This document shows positions 54,901 through 64,000 of a DNA stretch of 64,000 nt, piece after piece. The position numbers and the translations under genes were made by a program. Location of the stretch: assembly GCA_014607495.2 (NCBI GenBank), contig CP053160.1, positions 12,462,001-12,526,000 on the forward strand. The letters are read 5' to 3'. Position 1 is the stretch's first letter. Every line of letters begins with the position of its first letter. The notes beneath the pieces were generated by a model that saw only the letters and a list, made by a program, of their open reading frames with translations, had not been told where the DNA came from and did no database searches. The stretch is from Carposina sasakii (taxonomy: Eukaryota; Arthropoda; Insecta; Lepidoptera; Carposinidae).

Positions 54901-57900
54901 TATATGCGACCGATTCAAAGAATGCTATTTTGTAGTCAGTCTGTTTAGAGAATGGTATTTTATCGAAATTAGTAGGTTGATACTAAAAGTCATGTTTGGG
55001 TAACTATTTAGAAATTGCTTGCAGTTGCAAGTTACGAAACAAAGGGGCTGATAGTATCCTGATAGTGTTAGTATTACCATCATAGTTTACCCTGCCGCAG
55101 CCATTTCTATAAACCGACGTTGTTAGGCCGCCTCCACGTTAGCTTCCTTCATGGTCTACGTCCACACACCCACACATATTGCGTGAAATATGAAATTCGA
55201 GCTGTCAACCTAGCCATAATATGTTTTTATGGAAAGGTTTCTACTTTACCTAATTATCAATGTAATATGGAAATCGATTTTTGTTTTTAAGTAAACTACC
55301 TAGGCTTAACACTTAAATCTTTTTAGGTACTGACTTTAAACGTATAAATAATATAATTCACATTATCTTGGACCCAAGCTATGATTTTTTTTAAAGGTGT
55401 GACGATATCGCTCTACAGTTGTTTTTTAAAAACGGTAATGAAACAATGTCAAAATTACTGATAGCGTCACGTACTTAGGACGAGTCACAAATATGACAGT
55501 TAAACCCTCAGTTAAACCTCTATTAATATTTTTTTAAACTTGATAATATCATTATCATTATAGCTGTTGAACATAGCCTCCCCTAATAACCTCCACTGCG
55601 ATCGGTTGGACGCGGCCAGAGTCCAGCAGATACCCACGATCCCGACTGTACTCGTTTCAATCATTATCAGACAATACTGTAGGTCGTCTGTCGCAATTTT
55701 AGCCATAACATACATAAAGTAATAAAGAGCTATTCTTTGAAAGACAGGTATAGACAACGCCGTAAGACGGCCTAATTTGGCAAATAATCGAATAGAATAA
55801 AAAGTGTAAAATTTAAACAATAAAATAAAATAGATAACCTCGAAGTTGAAATAGGGTTAAGACCTTCCACTCATAACCTTGCAGCCGTCAATACGAGTCA
55901 CCCACAGACCGCATACAAAGGCTGTAGGTAGGTGGAGGTAGCAATAGTTCCATAAAATTCCAATTATTCAGCGAATACCGATAATTTCCATTCACCACAC
56001 TCCTGACATTCATTAAAAGCATCTAGGCACACAAGTACATTGTAACAAGATTATCTGAAATACTTAATTATACATAATTATTACGTATCATTAACATTAT
56101 AGGTACCTATATTACATTACAGTTAGGTACATGTGATCATTTTATAATGAACTAGCGACCCGCCCAGGATTCGCACGGGTGCGTGATTCGTAATGATGCT
56201 GATACATACATATAATCCTTCCCCTTGAATTACTCTACCTAAACCTCAGCAAAATTTCTAGTAAAAAGTATACATAGGGACAGACAGCGGGAAGCGACTT
56301 TGTTTTATAATATGCAGTAATAGTGATTTTGTTTTGCTTGCACGGCATTGTCCGCCGATTTTGATTACCGAAAAAATAATTATGTGGCAAGAGGCGCTCC
56401 TGACCTGAAGATGTAGAACAAGATACATTTATGTACCTACCTGACATGCAAGATATAATAAATGAAGTATCTGAAAATAAGCCCGAGTCTCTATTGAGTG
56501 CGCATCATTTAAGGTATCTTTGTAAGATAGCTCTATTATACAAAGCAACCTATGTCTATGACCACATAATCTGTGTGACTGCATACAAAAGCATTAGTTC
56601 CGAAATCATGAGTTTATCAAATGGACTCCACCGAAGGAATAAACGAGTCTAAGCTGTCATTCTGCCCCTGTTATGTAAATCAACAACGACTTCAATGTCA
56701 CGCACCTCGTTTACGTAAGCAGAAACTTTCGCACTTACAACTTTTATAGCTTTGGGAATAAGTGCTAAATTGAACGATTTAGACGGCAGTTTATCGGAAA
56801 ACACAATAGATTAATAAACCAATAAAAGTAGAGGCTAGGCGAAGTTCGTGTCTGGCTTTAATGAGCCCGTAGGTGCACCAGGATATATTCCTATTATGCA
56901 AGTTAACAAGTATACGGAATGATTTTATTTTTGTTATTTTTATAATTATTCATTAGAGTAAAGATAGGTTCTTTTATATTTATTTCCTGCATGTTGAAAG
57001 AGGCAACTAAGGAACTCGAGCATCCTCTCAGGCGATGGACTAGCAACTGGTCACTAATAGTATAATTTCAGCTGTCCCCGCCATGCCAAACTTAGTTTTA
57101 GGATTTATTTTATGATCCTGCAGTTTTCGCTACCCCATTTTGGGAACATAACCACGTGAATATGTATCAAGGTGTCTTATATTTATTTAAGTTCCTTTAG
57201 CTTTGAAAACGAGATTACCTAGTTTTGTGTTGATAGGAACTTAAACAATATAAAAAGATCTCTTTAATTAGATCACAGGTAGATAGTCTATTAATTAAGC
57301 AAAGATACCAATCCGTTTTAACCAATTGGCGAAATGTGAAGGAATAAGGGAACCCTAATAAAAACCATAGAAATAGCCTAGCGTGTGAATACAACACGAT
57401 CGTAGGCTGATAATGAATACCACCTTTTTAAAACGTTTCACCCATTCTCTCCCTTTGTTTCCCTTATATATGACCTTGAACTCTATATTAGGTTGCAATT
57501 AAAACACATAATAGTTTGTATAACAAGCTATTTGAGAAACTTAATGGACTTTTTGCCATAGGTATACATACCTATAATGGGTATGAAACGTAATAAAATT
57601 TTATAGTTAGGTTTTCCTTTATGACTTTACCATGTAAATTACTGATATTTTATTTTATAGCCCTACCAATGCTAGGTATATTACCTACGTAGGTATATAT
57701 TTACAATGTGTGTTAATTTAATGCACTAACTATATCGTAGTGGTACAAGAAGTTTCTAATTTAGCTAATGCAAAACAAGAATTAGTTTTTTCGACTCAAA
57801 ATAATTCTGAATATGAACGAATATATGTTATTTTCCACTTAGCACTTAGCCTCCAGATTATACTTATTTTAATTGATTATCATTATTTTAACTGTGGGGG

Positions 57901-60900
57901 CAGCATGAACCTCTCTATAGATTGTAACGCTATCGTCACACTGTGATATCTGATAGATTTTGCTATAGACTCGCAGGTTGCGAGTCGATAGCGTTACGGC
58001 GCGTAATTAGGCCCATGTTTATCCTACAAGACCGTATCTATCACTTCAGTAATAATTTTTTTAAACGAAAAACAGAGTTTCTCTCAAAACTCGAGCTTAC
58101 TAAAGTAAAATTTTACTAAAGGATAAATATATATTGCGTTAAGTCGTGTACGAAGTAAACTTCGGCATAAGGCATAATATTGTCAGATTTATATGCCAGA
58201 TAATTTTTTTAAAACGAAAAACCGACTTCCTCCCAAAACTCGAGCTTACTAAAGTAAAATTTAACTAAAGGGCAAATACGAGTATATATTGCGTTAAGCC
58301 GTGTACGAAGTTTAGGAGGCATAATATTATCAGATTTATATAATTTTTATATAAAATAGGCCACATGACAAAAGAGAAAAAGGACTAGGCTTCGAAACTT
58401 TACGTCTGACAATATGATGATTATGATGATAATGATGACCTCCGATCAATTTCGGTCATGGCGACCACTTCTAATCCTAGATATTACTAAGTTGGCGTTC
58501 ATGCTCTCGGAGATGGCTTACATTTACATAGCCAATCTTCGCCCTGAACGCCCGCGCACACAGAGGACAGGTTAGTGCGCCATTATTGTATTATAGATAA
58601 TGGCAGCAGGAGGACGAGTCTTTAGTTCATCACGTTTAGCGTCAAGGTCAGCCTGACGCTGCTCCTCGAACTCGTGTACTTGCTTTATCACCGTCCTGCG
58701 CCACTCTGGTCGTTGTGCTGACAAAACTTCCCATTTAGATGGATCTATATTGCATCTCTTCATATGTCTTTTCTGAACATCTTTGTATCTGAGTATCTGT
58801 TGCCCGTCGCGTTTCCGCTTGCCCTCCTCCAGTTCAGAAAAGAAGATGCGCTTAGCCAATCTCTCCTCCGCCATACGAGACACATGACCGCACCACCGAA
58901 ACTGCCGACGCATTAAGTAGGCCTCAATGGCACTTACATTGGCTCTTCGCAATACTTCGGTATTACGCACTCGGTTGGACCATCTGATTCTCATGATGGA
59001 TCGGAGGCACTTGAGGTGGAATCGATTCAGAGTGCGTATGTGGCGACGGTACATGCACCACGACTCGGAGGAATATAAGAGATTTGGCAGCACAACAGCC
59101 ATGTACACACTTATTTAGGCAACATATAATTACACTCCTTCTTCCTGCCCTGTTCCCAATCATTTGGGGTCGGTGCAATATGTAGGTACTCTTTTTTCAT
59201 TCATCCCTATTATCCGTCATCTCGTTATTCTCATGTCTACCTCTTCCTCTATAATCATCTTACTTCGGACACGGCTTAACGCAACATATAATTTCATGAC
59301 TTAACACAATTATCTTCATCTTCATAAGCCTATTGCAGTCCATTACTGGACGTAGGCCCCCCCCTGCCATAAGGGGATTTTGTTACTAAAAAGTTCCACT
59401 ATCTGTTTTTCGGCGGCTCCATCATCAGACCCTCGTTTCCTTTATATTATGTGTAGTTGACCAAAATTCTCTATAAAAATCTAAAAACGGACTACTCGTG
59501 CCTTTTATATTTGAGGATATCCCTAGATTCCTTAGAGATTCCATCATCAGATGTTATGTTTTATATGTAGGTGATCAAAACGCTCAGTAAAAGTATAAAA
59601 ACAGACTACATGTGCCTACAATATTCGAGGATTGCCCTCGATTTCTCCAAGATCCCATCATCAGATCCTGATATGGTGAATATGGGACCAACCTGGAAGT
59701 ATACCATGACCAACTATAAAAAAAAAATTGAAATCGGTTCATAAATGACGGAGTTCTGAGGTAACACACATAAAAAATAAAAAAAATAAAAAAAAACATA
59801 CAGACGAATTGATAACCTCTCTTTTTGAAGTCGGTTAAAAATTATTAAGTAGGCCACATGACAAAAGAGATAAATGACGAGGCTTCGAAACATTACCTCT
59901 GAAAATATAAGCAACATATAATTACACTCCTTCTTCCTGCCCTGTTCCCAATCATTTGGGGTCGGTGCAATATGTAGGTACTCTTCTTTCATTCATCCCT
60001 ATTATCCGTCATCTCGTTATTCTCATGTCTACCTCTTCCTCTATAACCATCTTACTTCGGACACGGCTTAACGCAACATATAATTTCACTCTTCATCTTC
60101 ATAAGCCTATTGCAGTCCACTACTGGACGTAGGCCTCCCCCTGCCATAGAGGGATTTTGTTACTAAAAAGTTCTACTATCTGATGGCTCCATCATCAGAC
60201 CCTCGTTTCCTTTATATTATGTGTAGCTGACCAAAATTCTCTATAAAAATCTAAAAACGCACTCCCTAGATTCCTTAGAGATTCCATCATCAAATGTTAT
60301 GTTTTATATGTAGGTGATCAAAACGCTCAGTAAAAGTATAAAAACAGACTACATGTGCCTACAATATTTGAGGATTGTCCTCGATTTCTCCAGGATCCCA
60401 TCATCAGATCCTGATGTGGTGAATATGGGACCAACTTGGAAGCATACCATGACAAACTTTAAAAAAAAATTGAAATCGGTTCATAAATGACGGAGTTCTG
60501 AGGTAACACACATAAAAAAAACATACAGACGAATTGATAACCTCTCTTTTTTAAAGTCGGTTAAAAAGGCGACTTATTCCTCAGGGTTGGTGATAAAGCG
60601 GTCGAACATCCGCATATGGTGCCACGACTGCGACATGGCCCGCCTACAGCGCGTGGTGTGGGACGGCCACGGCACGCGACTGCTGAGCGAAGTCTCCAAC
60701 CAGCCCGTCGTCAAGAAGTTCCTCGAAGCTGTGCCTTATATCATGGTTGGTATCTCCTACTAATATTATACCTAAATGCAATTTTAAGAATAGATATTCA
60801 ATTTCAACGTAAAACATGGATTATAATGAAGCTTGGCAGTAATTTACTTTGGGCTATAGTTATAGCTAGGTATATTAACGAACCTGGGGTAGTGCGGTAA

Positions 60901-61745
60901 TAGTTTTCGAAAATCCGGAGAATAGGTGGTCACCCGCACTTTCCTGGCTTGTAAAACAATGTGGGCCTTTTGAATACCACACTTACTACAAAGTTTTAAC
61001 TTAGCCCTATACAGCAATGTTAAACTAGAAACTAGTATGTGAATATCTTCTTTCTTCCATGTTCCCATTCTACTTGGGATGGGCGCAATAAATTATACTT
61101 ACTCTTCAAGTATTTGAATACGAGTATAATCTACCTACTAATTATAATATCAGTGAACTTGAGATGTATCAGTTACAATAATATTTTCCAGAATACAATA
61201 CGGGAGATACACAACACGGTGGTGCAGAATGACCTAGAGGGTCTGATGAAGCTCACAAGTGATCCTGTTCCACCTCAAATCCTATCCAGCAGAGATGCCC
61301 ACAACATGACTGTGATGCATAAGGTATAACGCTTATTTTATGAACATGAATATTTCCAGTCAAACGACGCAAGCAGTTTTGTGGGACGTTGTATATAGAT
61401 TTAAGTTTTTATAAGCAATAAAGAATTTGATAAACTACGCCAAAAGCATAGAACTATAATGGATTTTGACGAAATTAGACATATTTATAGCTTAATTAGA
61501 ACAACATAGGCCTTGGCTGTCGATAAATAAATAAACTCCCATTAATTACAGGCTGCCGGCTTAGGTCATGGTGGTATATTAAAATATATAACAGACCGCT
61601 ACCCTCAAGGCATCAACGACGTAGACAACGATGGTCGCACACCTCTACATTACGCTGCCGCTGTTAAAGATGAACAGCACACGTACACCACCCTCGTCAG
61701 CTGTGGTGCTGATGAAGGCATAGTGGATAATGTATGTATTTTCTT

Positions 61746-61801
<56 letters not shown>

Positions 61802-64000
61802 TGCGACAATTATTATTACGGTTATTTTTCATTCAGTTTCTAAGTAGATGTGGCAAGAATTTCTATAAATTTATCGATTTATAGACTTAATACTCAACTA
61901 ACTTAGTGTGGGACTAGGTCAATGTGTTGTGAAATGTGTGAATATTTATTTATTATTATTTGATTGATGGTAAAATTCGTCATCCGAGTAATTGACCCGG
62001 TAGCTCAGTGGTTAGAGTGCTAGCACGGTATGCAGAGGTCGTGGGTTCGATTCCCACTCGGGTGAGGAATTTTTTCCATTTCTTTATTAATAATTTTATT
62101 TTTATTATTTATTAACTGGAGTATCATAACTAAAACGTCATGTGTTATTACATGGTTATTACGAAACCACATCTTATCAATGCGTCAACTCCGTTTAAAA
62201 AAATCTTCACAGTAAAATGAGGAGTGAGTTTCTGTAAAAGTTCAGACTTGTTTATTTTAAATAGTTATTGGTTTTATAATAACACAGGTTTAGTTTTGAA
62301 ATTTTCTTTTAATATAATTAAAAATTTCATTATGCAGCTAACATCTACTTAGCAAAGGTTTATGGGAATTACCAGATTGCACTACCATTCCGTTATTACA
62401 CTTATTAGCATGATTCAATTATTATATGATTATGATAATGCTATTTAATATTAGTTATTTAATTTATATGTGAATCTCAGTTTTTATTTTTAGAAAAATA
62501 GAACTCCAGGATATTACATAAATAGGCCACAAGAAATTGACAAAAACATATTTAAAACATTGCCAGATGCACCTAGGACTCCGTCTAGTGCATATCCTTC
62601 ATCTTGGGATTGGAAACTGTTAGATACCGAAGTAATAGCAGAACTAAATAAAAAATCTCGGAGGAAGAATCACAAAGCCTCTAATGAGAATACCTCAAAA
62701 AATAACACTTATAATACTATTTCCGAAAGCACGGACAATCGTATAGGTGGTATGAAGGCTAGTAATACACATGAGTTTATAAAAGATTTACCAGAGCTAG
62801 ATAAGGATAATCATGGAATTATAGAAATAAATAAGGTGAGATAGCATGTTATATTATCATGGAATGCTATTAGAGTTAATTTGCATTGCTTTTTGAGGTA
62901 TATTTGCATGAATATTTCCTTTATGTATTTTAGGATACTGATGAAAACGAAGATGAACACGAAGTTGAAAATGAACATGAGGTCGAAAATGAAGATGAAA
63001 ATGAACATGATGTGGAAAATGAAGATGAACATGAAGATGAAAATGATCATGGAATCGAAGACAGAAATGAAAATATGGAGGAGGAGGAAAATCATGATAA
63101 ACCAGAACATGTTGGAGATGTTGAACAAGCACATTTGAAAAATGAAGAGGATCTTAATGCCGAGAATGATATTCGAGAGGCAAAACATGACGAAGAAACT
63201 GATAATCTAAGTCATATAGCGCAAGTTGATGTAAATAAAATAGACAATTCAACAACGCCTGAAAACGATGAAATTAGAGAACGTGAGGAGCACAATGATC
63301 AAGAAGTGAATGATAAAAATGAAACAATTAATGAAGTCATTGAAAACACAAATGAAGATCCAGAAGATGTATCAAATGAAGATAAAAATGTGAATGATAT
63401 TATTTTAAATCAAGAAAACAATGGAAATGAAGATTTATCTGAAGAACCCGATGATACTGAAGAAAATAAATCAGCTCATGATAGAGACGACAAATATAAT
63501 GATAACGTAGACGATGCTTTTAAAGGCCATGAAAAAGGTGAACCAGAGTCAAGTATTGAAACAAACAATGTACCAGAAAGTGACCAAAATAAAGAAGACT
63601 TAGAAGTTGCTTCTGAAGAAATTAAAAATAACGAGGGTGATTCTGGTGTTGCAGTCAGTGAAGGTAATAGTAATAAAGACTACAATGAAGACGATGATGA
63701 TGTACAAGTACAAGGAGACTCTCACTCAGAATACAGCGACATAAATCAAAAAAGTACAGCAGAAGCACACAGTACGGGAAGTGCCAAAATAGGTAACCCC
63801 GACATCTCTTCTGGCACTACACACCAAGCAATTACAACATAAATACACACATATGTAGTACAAGGGTCCCTGACAAGTTCAATATTTTTGATTATTTTGC
63901 TGATTAAGGAAACGTCAACGGCCGTAATACGCAAGAAAGTCTCATAGAAGGTATTGTTAGTGGAGATGCCGAGCGGGATACGCAAGATGCAAGTGTCAAT
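48987..64000 (+). CDS. Ankyrin-repeat protein with acidic tail, partial
   Basis: Exons: 48987-49236, 50657-50812, 51470-51668, 60585-60745, 61192-61323, 61552-61731, 62494-62835, 62934-63792 and 63909-beyond 64000. All have GT-AG borders and one frame, about 790 aa here. The N-terminus is not resolved, and the right end runs off the window. Ankyrin repeats are clear: [47 protein letters not shown], then, after a [19 protein letters not shown] segment, [19 protein letters not shown] and [17 protein letters not shown] polar linker follows, then about 300 residues that are extremely rich in Glu, Asp and Asn (for example [20 protein letters not shown]). Ankyrin repeats bind partner proteins; the specific role is unknown. 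The reading could stop at 63842, but the donor at 63792|GTAACC and an open exon from 63909 argue that it continues. The large intron (51669-60584) is filled with repeats. Confidence 0.82.
49298..49425 (-). repeat. GCTACCCCATTTTGGGAACA-family repeat, copy 8
   Basis: In the first mapped intron of the ankyrin gene: TTCCCAAAATTGGAATAGCC, GTAGAATCACGATTGACAT, CCATGTTTAACATAGCGG. Confidence 0.6.
49579..49966 (-). mobile_element. TACAGGGTG-ended element, reverse copy
   Basis: Opposite-orientation relative of 42425-42825: begins TACAGGTGTTTTTTCGTTGC and ends GACGACGAAAAAACATCCTG. Interior words GGTACGTACTCTATACATCA and TCGGGCGAAATTTATAGTGT match the complement of the other copy. In an ankyrin-gene intron. 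Confidence 0.75.
50268..50575 (-). repeat. CCGCGACTCCGTCCGCG-type repeat, copy 6
   Basis: In the same intron, ending about 80 bp before exon 50657. It is nearly the same as the 28345 copy (AAAATGTAACGGATCGCTGT at one end, CACGCGGACGGAGTCCCGGG at the other) and includes CACACAGGCTACTTTTTATC, which other copies lack. Confidence 0.75.
52221..52500. mobile_element. Foldback MITE, ~280 bp
   Basis: Left end ATAACAAAAAAGGTATGTTA plus CGCGAAAAG; right end GCTTTTCGCTTTACATTCCC, CTTTTGTTACACTCTGTATA. The ends are inverted copies over about 38 bp. The middle is also partly palindromic (GAGAACCTACTCACAAA against ATAGGTTCTCTAT). A truncated relative lies inside the element at 22233-23351. Confidence 0.65.
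52537..52671. repeat. Foldback repeat (GTTGATGCTGTTTC type), copy 2
   Basis: Left arm AGTTAGATAGCAGATATAAG, TTGATGCTGTG; right arm ACAGCATCAATTTTACCCTT, CAGATAGACTATCTAACTA. It pairs with copy 1 at 41702-41818. Confidence 0.6.
54225..54470 (-). repeat. Partial copy of the TACAGGGTG-type element
   Basis: GGAGAAAAATGATCATGGTG, ATAAGGAGATTCCGTAG is followed by CAGTGCTTATGCTAGTTTTC and, later, a second GGAGAAAAATGATCGTGATG. It is an internally rearranged relative of 49579-49966 without the terminal repeats. Confidence 0.55.
57008..57155 (+). repeat. GCTACCCCATTTTGGGAACA-family repeat, copy 9
   Basis: CTCGAGCATCCTCTCAGGCG, TAGCAACTGGTCACTAATAG, GTCCCCGCCATGCCAAACTT, TATGATCCTGCAGTTTTCGC, TACCCCATTTTGGGAACATA. 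Confidence 0.65.
57925..57995. repeat. Small repeat with GTTACGGCGCGTAA edge, copy 2
   Basis: TGTAACGCTATCGTCACACT on the left and CGAGTCGATAGCGTTACGGC on the right are inverted over about 12 bp. Relative of 48120-48235. Confidence 0.5.
58359..59850 (+). repeat. Segmental duplication, left copy
   Basis: Starts AGGCCACATGACAAAAGAGA and GGCTTCGAAAC, and includes AACATATAATTACACTCCTT, CTATTGCAGTCCA and the LINE-end words CATACAGACGAATTGATAAC and GAAGTCGGTTAAAAA. The right copy (59851-60566) has the same order. The left copy has about 700 extra bases at 58414-59118, a LINE fragment. The shared blocks are offset by 792 bp after that insertion. Confidence 0.8.
58572..59118 (-). pseudogene. LINE polymerase C-terminal fragment
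   Basis: Minus-strand frame of 178 codons (58572-59108) with [38 protein letters not shown] and [20 protein letters not shown]: the region after the reverse transcriptase core of insect non-LTR elements. The catalytic core is absent (5' truncation). The 3' side towards 58414 carries a dispersed repeat (TCCGATCAATTTCGGTCATG) and ends in a GATGAT-type tail. The duplicated copy at 59905-59911 lacks it and shows the empty site. Confidence 0.75.
59851..60566 (+). repeat. Segmental duplication, right copy
   Basis: Second copy of the block, without the LINE insertion. TCTGAAAATATAA is followed directly by GCAACATATAATTACACTCC. It ends with GAAGTCGGTTAAAAA-type sequence only 18 bp before exon 60585 of the ankyrin gene. 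Confidence 0.8.
61748..61798. repeat. (TA)n microsatellite
   Basis: About 50 bp of alternating TA starting 16 bases after the donor of ankyrin-gene exon 61552-61731. Highly polymorphic in length in most genomes. Confidence 0.9.
61966..62105 (+). repeat. tRNA-derived SINE-like repeat, copy 3
   Basis: GATGGTAAAATTCGTCATCC then a tRNA-like head with TAGCTCAGTGGTTAGAG and a consensus-like box B in GTGGGTTCGATTCCCAC. This is the best preserved of three copies. The T arm folds perfectly and the acceptor stem pairs at 6 of 7 positions, but no 5-bp anticodon stem forms. Followed by GGAATTTTTTCCATTTCTTT. In an ankyrin-gene intron. Confidence 0.65.

Larger units (their letters stand above)
51669..60584 (+). 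other. 8.9-kb repeat-filled intron of the ankyrin gene
   Basis: Contains several repeat families listed separately. Between them the sequence is AT-rich with no exon that I can link. 56150-56230 carries another dispersed motif (CGACCCGCCCAGGATTCGCA). The donor is AG|GTTAGT and the acceptor TTATTCCTCAG. Confidence 0.55.

Noticed and set aside
55512..55820. Minus-strand frame of 102 codons
   Set aside because: No domain, AT-driven composition, and it lies in a repeat-filled intron. No splice partner was found.
61990..62064. Functional tRNA gene
   Set aside because: Same reasons as the 34376 copy. Box A and box B are good but the anticodon arm is not.
62811..63188. Minus-strand frames rich in Phe, Ile and His
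   Set aside because: Antisense of the Asp/Glu/Asn-rich ankyrin-gene exon.
63793..63842. Stop codon at 63840-63842 as the ankyrin protein's end
   Set aside because: A good donor at 63792 and an acceptor at 63908 opening a frame-compatible exon that runs to the window edge make splicing more likely.
1..64000. CRISPR arrays, operons, bacterial genes, rRNA
   Set aside because: No regularly spaced identical repeats, no prokaryotic gene spacing and no rRNA-like sequence were seen. The window is eukaryotic throughout.

Overview
The window looks like AT-rich nuclear DNA of a moth or butterfly. Genes are split into small GT-AG exons. The spaces between exons are packed with interspersed repeats of kinds common in Lepidoptera: tRNA-derived SINEs, LINE 3' ends with the CCACTGCTGGACGTAGGCC core, foldback MITEs and TACAGGGTG-ended elements. 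There is no prokaryotic signature.

Layout, left to right. (1) 1-4051, minus: a complete seven-exon loquacious gene (dsRNA-binding partner of Dicer, 384 aa). (2) 5465-11769, plus: an intact-looking BEL/Pao LTR retrotransposon with two 177-bp LTRs in which I find no difference, a CCATT target duplication, a primer site matching the 3' end of tRNA-Tyr, and separate overlapping gag and pol frames. It sits inside a repeat whose uninterrupted relative lies at about 15358-15500. (3) 11770-18061: gene-poor, with tandem repeats and a 376-bp hAT-like element. (4) 18062-20549, minus: a four-exon gustatory receptor (413 aa), assembled from short exons. (5) 21548-27858, plus: an eight-exon malate-dehydrogenase-like protein (478 aa) that keeps the NAD glycine motif but has lost the catalytic Asp/His pair and gained a cysteine-rich tail. 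(6) 28200-33669, minus: a ten-exon gene for an unrecognised 357-aa protein, convergent with (5). (7) 35208-38501, plus: a four-exon gene for an unrecognised basic 720-aa protein. (8) 48987 to beyond the right edge, plus, perhaps with a first exon at 41016: a long ankyrin-repeat protein ending in a very acidic Asp/Glu/Asn-rich tail. Its introns carry many repeats, a degenerate RTE-type LINE lies upstream, and a ~792-bp duplicated block lies in one intron.

The genes do not form an operon or an obvious pathway. loqs belongs to small-RNA silencing and the receptor to chemosensation. The other four (the MDH-like pseudoenzyme, two unknowns and the ankyrin protein) look fast-evolving and possibly lineage-restricted; a reproductive role is only a guess. 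The most novel items are the MDH-like pseudoenzyme and the two unrecognised multi-exon genes. All exon models were built by hand from splice sites and frame continuity, without transcript data. Repeat boundaries are approximate unless terminal repeats or target duplications are stated.
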